Assembly (NCBI RefSeq): GCF_017744135.1
Contig: NZ_JAGHQU010000001.1
Span: 124,001-188,000, forward strand
Source: Endozoicomonas sp. G2_2
GTDB taxonomy: Bacteria > Pseudomonadota > Gammaproteobacteria > Nevskiales > Salinisphaeraceae
Length of the DNA stretch: 64,000 nt
Direction of reading: 5' to 3'
Position numbers and translations under genes: made by a program. Position 1 is the stretch's first letter. Every line of letters begins with the position of its first letter. Shown here in pieces: positions 58,440 to 64,000 of the stretch. Below the pieces are notes generated by a model that had not been told where the DNA came from, did not search any database, and saw only the letters and a list, made by a program, of their open reading frames with translations.

Positions 58440-60197
58440 TTATTCGGCAGCCGTCACTTCGCCATCCCGCGACTCATGCTCACAAACCGGCGCCTGCTCC
58501 CCAACCGCCGCACAGCCAATACCACGCGGGTCGGACGCCGCGTCCATCGTCCCCTCGGCCTTGTTCCAGATGACGGCATGCATGTCGCCGTAATGCCGGT
58601 TTACCTTCTCGAACCTGTGGCCGAGCTTCTTCAGACCGGCCAGGGTCTCGGGCGATAGCGCACCCGGCTCGTATTCCACGTGATCGGGCAGGTATTGATG
58701 GTGATAGCGCGGCGTGCCGACCACGCTCTTGGCATCGCCGCCGTGGGTGAAATCGAGTATCCCGAGCAGCACCATGGTGATGATGCGACTGCCGCCGGGC
58801 GTGCCGAGCGCGATCTCGCGATCCTTGCCGACCACGAATGTGGGCGACATGCTCGACAGGGGCCGCTTGCCGGGCGCGATCGCGTTCGCCTCGCTGCCGA
58901 CGAGCCCGTAGCCGTTGGGCGTGAGCGGTTTGGCCGAGAAATCGTCCATCTCGTCGTTGAGAAAGACACCGGTGCCGGCCGCGACCATGCCCGAGCCGAA
59001 CGGGAAGTTCACGGATAGCGTGGCCGCCACCCGGTTGCCCTCGGCGTCGATCACCGAGAAATGTGTGGTGTGGCGACCGTTGGCATGGTCGGCGGTCACG
59101 CCGGCGAGTTCGTCGCTGCGCGTGGCGCGGTCCCTGCGAATGCCGACGCGTAGGCCCGCGGCGTAATTCTTGTCGGTCAGCCGTGCGATGGGCATGTCCA
59201 CGAAATCCGGGTCGCCGAGATAGACGGCACGATCGCGGTAGGCACGGCGCATGGCTTCGATGGTGACGTGGCGGCGCTGCACGTCGTCCAGCGCGCCCCA
59301 GTCGAAGCCTTCGAGGATGTTGAGCGCTTCGACCAGCACCGGGCCGCCCGATGATGGCGGCGCGGCCGAGATGATGTCGTATTCGCCCCGGGGCGTGCGG
59401 TAGGTACCGCGAATCGGCTCGCGCTCGATCACGTCGTAGCCGGCCAGGTCCTGGCGGGTCCAGATGCCGCCGGCGCTGCGTACGGCCTCGACCAGCTGGC
59501 GGGCAACCGGGCCGTCGTAGAAGCCGTCGCGGCCCCGGTCGACAATCGCCTGCAGGGTATTCGCGAGATCCGGTTGCTTGAGGATTTCGCCCGAGGCCAG
59601 TGGCTCGCCGTTGGCATCGAGCATCAGCGCGGCGCTGGCGGGGTGCCGGGCGAGCACGTCCTTGCGGTATTGCGCCAGCCGGTGCATGTGGTCGTTGATA
59701 CGGAAGCCGTCGCGCGCGAGCCGGATGGCCGGCGCAAGCGTGGTGGCCAGATCGAGCTGGCCGTAGCGCTCGGCGATATGAACCAGAGCCGCCGGTTCGC
59801 CCGGAATGCCGGCAGCCAGTGCGCCATTGCGCGACAGGTCCTGGATGAAGTCGCCGTTGTCGTCGAGATACATGTCGCGGGTGGCGGCCCCCGGGGCCTG
59901 TTCGCGGCCGTCGATCATCACGTCGCGATCTTCGTTGGCGTCGTGGAGCAGCCAGAAGCCGCCGCCGCCGAGGCCGGAGCCCTGGGGTTCGACAACGGCC
60001 AGGGCGGCGGTAACTGCCACGGCGGCGTCGAAAGCGTTGCCGCCGGCTTCGAGTGCGGCAATGCCCGCCGCGGTGGCCGCCGGATGACCGCTGGCGACGG
60101 CGGGGGCCGGCGGCGCCGGGTCAGCGGCCAGGCCGGCGTGCAGGGGCAGGAACGAAACGAGCGCCGCGCAGACGATCAGGCGAAGCCTTGCAGGCAT
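58440..60197 (-). CDS. ggt: Gamma-glutamyltransferase (secreted)
   Basis: A 585-residue Ntn-hydrolase precursor. A signal peptide (MPARLRLIVCAALVSFLPLH...AGLAA) is followed by ATAAGIAALEAGGNAFDAAV, the maturation site NGRHTTHFSV with the catalytic Thr, the SVIDAEGNRVAATLS block and GSGMVAAGTGVFLNDEMDDF and GSRIITMVLLGILD, all standard for GGT. It cleaves the gamma-glutamyl bond of glutathione in the periplasm. Monocistronic; its stop lies about 50 bases from repeat copy D. Confidence 0.93.
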   Translation of the reverse strand: MPARLRLIVCAALVSFLPLHAGLAADPAPPAPAVASGHPAATAAGIAALEAGGNAFDAAVAVTAALAVVEPQGSGLGGGGFWLLHDANEDRDVMIDGREQAPGAATRDMYLDDNGDFIQDLSRNGALAAGIPGEPAALVHIAERYGQLDLATTLAPAIRLARDGFRINDHMHRLAQYRKDVLARHPASAALMLDANGEPLASGEILKQPDLANTLQAIVDRGRDGFYDGPVARQLVEAVRSAGGIWTRQDLAGYDVIEREPIRGTYRTPRGEYDIISAAPPSSGGPVLVEALNILEGFDWGALDDVQRRHVTIEAMRRAYRDRAVYLGDPDFVDMPIARLTDKNYAAGLRVGIRRDRATRSDELAGVTADHANGRHTTHFSVIDAEGNRVAATLSVNFPFGSGMVAAGTGVFLNDEMDDFSAKPLTPNGYGLVGSEANAIAPGKRPLSSMSPTFVVGKDREIALGTPGGSRIITMVLLGILDFTHGGDAKSVVGTPRYHHQYLPDHVEYEPGALSPETLAGLKKLGHRFEKVNRHYGDMHAVIWNKAEGTMDAASDPRGIGCAAVGEQAPVCEHESRDGEVTAAE

Positions 60198-60256
60198 GGG
60201 TATTACCGCGAAAACGGGAGACGGATCATCACGATACCGTCTCCCGGCGCTGCGCT

Positions 60257-60751
60257 CTAGCCGCCGGTTTTCTCGTGCAGCTTGTCGGCGACCAGGCTCG
60301 GCACCAGCCCGCTGATGCGCCCGTCGAGAAAGGCGATCTCGCGCACGAGCGTCGACGAGATATGGGCGTACTCGGGCGAGGGCGCGAGGAAGATGGTATC
60401 GACCTCGGGCGCCAGATGCCGGTTCATCACCGCCATCTGTTTTTCGTATTCGTAATCGCCCACGCCGCGCACGCCGCGCACCAGCACCCGAACCTCGTGC
60501 TTGCGTGCGAAGTCCACGATCAGGCCGGTGACCGGCATCACGATCACGTTGTCGACGTCGGCCAGCACCTGCTTGGCCAGCTCACAGCGTTCCTCGTGAT
60601 CGAAGATGGATTTCTTGCTGGCATTGCTCGCCACGGCGACGATCAGTTCGTTGAACATGCCGGCGGCCCGGCGGATCACGTCCGCATGGCCGTTGGTGAT
60701 CGGATCGAAGGTGCCGGTATAGGCCGCGCGTACTTTCTTGCCGTCCGTCAT
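60257..60751 (-). CDS. coaD: Phosphopantetheine adenylyltransferase CoaD
   Basis: A 164-residue CoA-biosynthesis enzyme that transfers AMP from ATP to 4'-phosphopantetheine. It has the nucleotidyltransferase motif YTGTFDPITNGHADVI (T-x-x-H) and the ISSTLVREIA motif near the C-terminus, plus VRGVRGVGDYEYEKQMA. The start MTDGKK gives the usual length; the 42-residue longer frame has no support. It follows rsmD by 138 bases, a small candidate ORF lying between and overlapping its start. Confidence 0.95.
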   Translation of the reverse strand: MTDGKKVRAAYTGTFDPITNGHADVIRRAAGMFNELIVAVASNASKKSIFDHEERCELAKQVLADVDNVIVMPVTGLIVDFARKHEVRVLVRGVRGVGDYEYEKQMAVMNRHLAPEVDTIFLAPSPEYAHISSTLVREIAFLDGRISGLVPSLVADKLHEKTGG

Positions 60752-60825
60752 GCGAGCGGCGCTCCCGCCGTCGGGGCGTCGAACCGTGCCACGGTCGGCG
60801 TCAGTCGTAGCTGTGCCAAACGCAC
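60748..60825 (-). CDS. Candidate 25-codon ORF coupled to coaD
   Basis: GTG 60825 has AAGGAG six bases upstream, in contrast to coaD, which has no clear site. The frame reads VRLAQLRLTPTVARFDAPTA and ends with TGA overlapping the coaD ATG (ATGA). In the alternative frame the same site would serve ATG 60827 with only 8 codons. It may be a translational-coupling leader; coding status unproven. Confidence 0.3.
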   Translation of the reverse strand: MRLAQLRLTPTVARFDAPTAGAPLA

Positions 60826-60889
60826 ATCGCTCTCCTTGATGTTGGAACAGGCGCGCGCTGCGAGCGCGACGCGACAACCTGTCACGGGG

Positions 60890-61528
60890 CTAGGGCAGGC
60901 CGTCATCTTCGCCGTCGCGAGCTGGCTGTGCAAGGCAATAGCCGACCTGCCCGGCGCGCTTTTCGCGCAGCACTTGGGCTCGACCCGCCAGCAGCGATTG
61001 GATGGCCGCTGCTTCGGCGGCCGGATATTCCAGATAGACGCGCGCGTGTGGCGCGAGCATCGCGAAGATCGCGTCCAACGCCTCGCCGTGCAGATGGCGG
61101 GCGAACGGCGGGTCGATGAACACGAGCTCGGGTGCCGGCGCGGCGATCGACACGCGCAGCGCGTCGCCCAGGGTCAGCGTCGCGCGATCGGTGGCGTCCA
61201 GCGTACTGAGGGTATCGCGAATGGAGGCGATGGCCTGGCGGTCGCTGTCGACGAACTGTACATGGGCGGCCCCGCGCGAAAGGGCTTCGATACCCAGCGC
61301 GCCGGTGCCGGCGAACAGATCGAGACAACGCGCACCCAGAATGCGCGGGGCCAGCCAGTTGAACAGCGTTTCGCGCACACGCTCCGGCGTCGGGCGAAGC
61401 CCGTCGGCCACGGTGACCGGCAGGCGACGGCCGCGCCAGTCACCGCCGATAATGCGCAGCGTGCTTTCGACGCCCGGCGGGCGGCGGCGTGCCGGCGGGT
61501 TGCGACGGCCCTGGGGTCGACGACTCAT
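60890..61528 (-). CDS. rsmD: 16S rRNA (guanine966-N2)-methyltransferase RsmD
   Basis: A 212-residue SAM-dependent enzyme with the motif I LDLFAGTGALGIEALSRGA and the catalytic motif VFIDPPF (N/D-PPF), and the family start LRIIGGDWRGRRLPV with RPTPERVRETLFNWL. It methylates G966 in the 30S subunit. The N-terminal Arg/Pro-rich tail (SRRPQGRRNPPARRRPPG) is extra. Linked to coaD as in many gammaproteobacteria. Confidence 0.93.
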   Translation of the reverse strand: MSRRPQGRRNPPARRRPPGVESTLRIIGGDWRGRRLPVTVADGLRPTPERVRETLFNWLAPRILGARCLDLFAGTGALGIEALSRGAAHVQFVDSDRQAIASIRDTLSTLDATDRATLTLGDALRVSIAAPAPELVFIDPPFARHLHGEALDAIFAMLAPHARVYLEYPAAEAAAIQSLLAGRAQVLREKRAGQVGYCLAQPARDGEDDGLP

Positions 61529-61556
61529 TGCGCGATTGCGGCTCGCGTGATGCGGG

Positions 61557-63023
61557 CTAACCCTGCTGGGTGCCGCCGACGGTGATCGAATCCACCTTGA
61601 GCGTGGGTTGGCCGACGCCCACCGGCACGCTCTGGCCGTTCTTGCCGCAGACGCCGATGCCTTCGTCCAGGGCCATGTCGTTGCCGACCATGGAGATGCG
61701 TTCGAGCACGTCGGGGCCGTTGCCGATCAGCGTCGCGCCTTTCACCGGCGCGCCGATCTGGCCGTTCTCGATGCGATAGGCCTCGTCGGCCGAGAACACG
61801 AAGTTGCCCGAGGTGATGTCCACCGAGCCGCCCGAGAAGTTCACCGCATAGATGCCGTTGTCGACCGAGGCGATGATATCGCCCGGCTGGCTCGTACCGG
61901 GGCGCATGTAGGTGTTGGTCATGCGCGGCATGATCGTATGCGCATAGGACTCGCGACGCGCGTTGCCGGTGGGCGCCATGCCCATGAGCCGCGCGTTGTG
62001 CTTGTCCTGCATGTAGCCGACCAGGCGGCCGTTCTCGATCAGCGTGTTGCAGGCAGCGGGGCTGCCTTCGTCATCGATTGCCAGCGAGCCGCGGCGGCCG
62101 TCGAGCGTGCCGTCGTCCACGATCGTGCACAGGTCGGAGGCCACCTTTTCGCCGATCCGGCCGGAATAGTTGGACGAGCCGCGACGGTTGAAATCGCCTT
62201 CCAGCCCGTGGCCGACCGCCTCGTGCAGCAGCACGCCCGGCCAACCCGCGCCCAGCACCACCGGCAGGCTGCCGGCCGGTGCGGGTTCGGCATGGAGGCG
62301 CACCAGCGCGCGGCGTACGGCCTCGCGCGCATAGCCGGCCACGCGATCGGCGGCGTCGCCGGTCGCGGCGCCGAAATAGTCGTAGCCCATACGCGCACCG
62401 CCGCCGGCACTGGCAGACTCGCGCAGACCGTTTTCTTCCACCTGCACCATCACGTTCACGCGCACCAGCGGGCGCACATCTCCGGCGAGCGTGCCGTCGC
62501 TGGCCGCGACCAGCATGGTGTCGGAGGAGCCGGCCAGCGATACGGTCACTCGTACCACGCGGTCGTCCGCGTCGCGTGCGATCTTGTCGGCATGGTGGAG
62601 CAGTGCAACCTTGGCATCGGCATCCAGCGTGGCGGCCGGATCGATCGGCGCATAGCGGGTGAGCGCGCCGCTGTCGCGACGCGTCAGGGCATTCGCACTC
62701 GCGCTCTTGCCGTCACGGGCAATCGCCGCGGCCACCTTTGAGGCCTGGGTGAGTGCCGGAAAGGCCAGTTCGTCGGCATAGGCGAAGCCGGTCTGTTCGC
62801 CGGCAAGCGCGCGTACACCCACGCCTTGGGCCGTGGAGGCCCCGGCGCTGCGCACCACGCCGTCCTCGAGCATCCAGGATTCGTTCTTCAAAATCTGGAA
62901 ATACAGATCGGCGTAATCCACGCCCGGCACCATCAGGCCGGCCAAGGTGGACTGCAGCTGCGACGCGTCGATCCCGGCGGTGCCGAGCAGCGTATCGGAG
63001 GCGATATCGATTGCGTTGTTCAT
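61557..63023 (-). CDS. tldD: TldD, metalloprotease
   Basis: A 488-residue TldD. The metal motif is LLHEAVGHGLEGDF (HExxxH), with YADLYFQILKNESWMLEDG at the start and GVRALAGEQTGFAYADEL, plus VGYMQDKHNARLMGM typical of the family. TldD and PmbA act together on microcin B17, CcdA and unfolded peptides. pmbA is not in the window. Adjacent to rsmD by 28 bases. Confidence 0.95.
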   Translation of the reverse strand: MNNAIDIASDTLLGTAGIDASQLQSTLAGLMVPGVDYADLYFQILKNESWMLEDGVVRSAGASTAQGVGVRALAGEQTGFAYADELAFPALTQASKVAAAIARDGKSASANALTRRDSGALTRYAPIDPAATLDADAKVALLHHADKIARDADDRVVRVTVSLAGSSDTMLVAASDGTLAGDVRPLVRVNVMVQVEENGLRESASAGGGARMGYDYFGAATGDAADRVAGYAREAVRRALVRLHAEPAPAGSLPVVLGAGWPGVLLHEAVGHGLEGDFNRRGSSNYSGRIGEKVASDLCTIVDDGTLDGRRGSLAIDDEGSPAACNTLIENGRLVGYMQDKHNARLMGMAPTGNARRESYAHTIMPRMTNTYMRPGTSQPGDIIASVDNGIYAVNFSGGSVDITSGNFVFSADEAYRIENGQIGAPVKGATLIGNGPDVLERISMVGNDMALDEGIGVCGKNGQSVPVGVGQPTLKVDSITVGGTQQG

Positions 63024-63048
63024 GGCGTCAGGTTAACACCGCGCAGGT

Positions 63049-63513
63049 TTACGCACCGAGCGGCTTTGCCATATAGATCCGGCGGTATCCGGCTTCGCGC
63101 CGGCGTGCGACTTCGACGTAGCCCAGGCGGCGATACAGCGCGATGTTCTCGGTCATCTGCTCGTTCGTATAGAGCGTGATGTGGTCGTGTTCGCGCGTGC
63201 GAGCCTGGTTCTCGGCAAAGTCGATCAGCGCACGGCCGATGCCGCGGCCTTGGGCATCGGGTGCAACAGCGAGGTTGTTGAGCAGGCATCCGGCATCGGT
63301 ATCCGCGAGGGCCACCACGCCCACGACCGCGCCACGGTGAATCGCGACGTGCACGCCGCCGGCGGCCACCGCCCGCGCATGATCGACCCCCATGGCCGCC
63401 GGTGCCCGTCCGATACGCGGGATATAGATTTGATAGGCCAATCGCACGATCGCCGCGATCGTTGCCGCATCCTCGGCGACGGCCGGTCTGATGGCGACAT
63501 CGGATCGTTTCAT
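63049..63513 (-). CDS. GNAT N-acetyltransferase
   Basis: A 154-residue Gcn5-related acetyltransferase with the acetyl-CoA loop LLNNLAVAPDAQGRGIGRAL (Q-x-x-G-x-G) and C-terminal NIALYRRLGYVEVARRR. Substrate unknown. The start MKRSDV at 63513 is preferred over an upstream in-frame ATG nine codons earlier. It lies 25 bases upstream of tldD. Confidence 0.85.
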   Translation of the reverse strand: MKRSDVAIRPAVAEDAATIAAIVRLAYQIYIPRIGRAPAAMGVDHARAVAAGGVHVAIHRGAVVGVVALADTDAGCLLNNLAVAPDAQGRGIGRALIDFAENQARTREHDHITLYTNEQMTENIALYRRLGYVEVARRREAGYRRIYMAKPLGA

Positions 63514-63568
63514 GGTGGGCGCCCTGATCGCGGCGCCCATACGATGCGCACGGCGCGCCGCGCGTGCG

Positions 63569-64000
63569 TCACAGCGTCAGAATGGTCGACCCGGTGGTTT
63601 CGCGATTCGCGAGCGCGCGGTGGGCGTCGGCCGCCTGTTCGAGGCCGAAACGCTGGCCGATGCGGATCTTGACGTCGCCCGATTCGATCACGGCGAACAG
63701 GTCGTCGCACATCATCTCGAAGCGTTCGCGGGTGTCGGCATAGCCGTTCAGGCTGGGCCGCGTGACGAACAGCGAGCCGCCCTTGTTGAGTTCGGCGAGA
63801 TTCACGCCTTCCACCGGGCCCGAGGCATTGCCGAACGACACCATCAGCCCGCGCTTGGCCAGACAGGCGAGCGAGTCGGCCCAGGTGTCCTTGCCGACCG
63901 AGTCGTAGACGACCGGCACCATGGCGCCGTCGGTGAGCTCGCGTACGCGTTCCGGCACGGACTCGCGGGTGTAGTCGATGGTCATCCAGGCGCCGTTGCG
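63569..64000 (-). CDS. Zinc-less quinone oxidoreductase (partial, cut by right edge)
   Basis: The C-terminal 143 residues of an NADPH:quinone reductase of the QorA family; the N-terminus lies beyond the window. Visible features are the part after the Rossmann fold: YTRESVPERVRELTDGAM, VVYDSVGKDTWADSLACLAK, LMVSFGNASGPVEGVNLAEL and FVTRPSLNGYADTRERFEM. No zinc-ligand residues are present in this part, as expected for the QorA type. Confidence 0.88.
   Translation of the reverse strand, partial: RNGAWMTIDYTRESVPERVRELTDGAMVPVVYDSVGKDTWADSLACLAKRGLMVSFGNASGPVEGVNLAELNKGGSLFVTRPSLNGYADTRERFEMMCDDLFAVIESGDVKIRIGQRFGLEQAADAHRALANRETTGSTILTL

Noticed and set aside
1-64000. Search for CRISPR arrays, tRNA, rRNA, complete IS and prophage genes
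   Set aside because: None seen by reading; no short spaced direct repeats, no transposase frames.

Overview
The window is about 66% GC, densely coded and chromosomal in character. It looks like a free-living, probably marine or halotolerant gammaproteobacterium: HtpG, TesA/YbbA/YbbP, RsmD/CoaD, TldD and FhuCDB/FhuF are all of gammaproteobacterial type, and there is heavy investment in iron, zinc and PQQ. A Salinisphaera-like or Halomonas-like genus is possible, but I cannot fix it from sequence alone. I saw no rRNA, tRNA, CRISPR array, prophage or complete insertion sequence.

Layout. At the left edge is the 5' end of pqqA on the minus strand, with a sigma-54 type promoter and a phased TGGCCA array between it and a divergent NtrB/NtrC-like two-component pair (299-3108). 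Next come a NERD-domain protein, a FabH-like ketosynthase and a rhodanese/FAD-oxidoreductase pair. From 7 to 15.7 kb lies the first iron block: fhuC-fhuD-fhuB facing a Fur-boxed operon of a FhuF-like reductase, a PvdE/SyrD-like exporter and a TonB-dependent receptor. A Baeyer-Villiger monooxygenase follows. A Zur box then precedes a small His/Cys protein and a ZnuD-like zinc receptor (18.3-20.8 kb). Next are a PQQ-type sugar dehydrogenase, Hsp20, a cupin, YbbP/YbbA/TesA, an amidase, an alpha/beta hydrolase, an RND efflux pair, an old yellow enzyme, a BASS-type carrier overlapping an MFS carrier, a phosphoesterase and an acetyltransferase.

The second iron block (41.9-49.4 kb) has two more siderophore receptors flanking a PepSY-flavodoxin-FNR fusion reductase, each behind a Fur-like site. 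The last part holds a lipoprotein, a TraB protein, VapBC, a VOC-DUF429 fusion, a zinc alcohol dehydrogenase, HtpG, DUF2489, gamma-glutamyltranspeptidase, CoaD, RsmD, TldD, a GNAT protein and a truncated quinone oxidoreductase.

How the genes fit together. Three outer-membrane siderophore receptors would feed FhuD/FhuB/FhuC, while FhuF and the PepSY reductase could release iron in the cytoplasm or at the inner membrane. Zur would control zinc uptake. PQQ made by the operon entering at the left edge could serve the periplasmic dehydrogenase at 22 kb.

The most unusual material is non-coding: (i) four copies of a ~650-bp element with hairpin-bearing inverted ends whose stems covary between copies, (ii) a 273-bp element with 27-bp terminal inverted repeats and two nested internal hairpins that supplies a gene's stop codon, and (iii) a layered leader (Fur box, 13-bp inverted repeat, terminator-like hairpin, 13-codon ORF) in front of the PepSY reductase.
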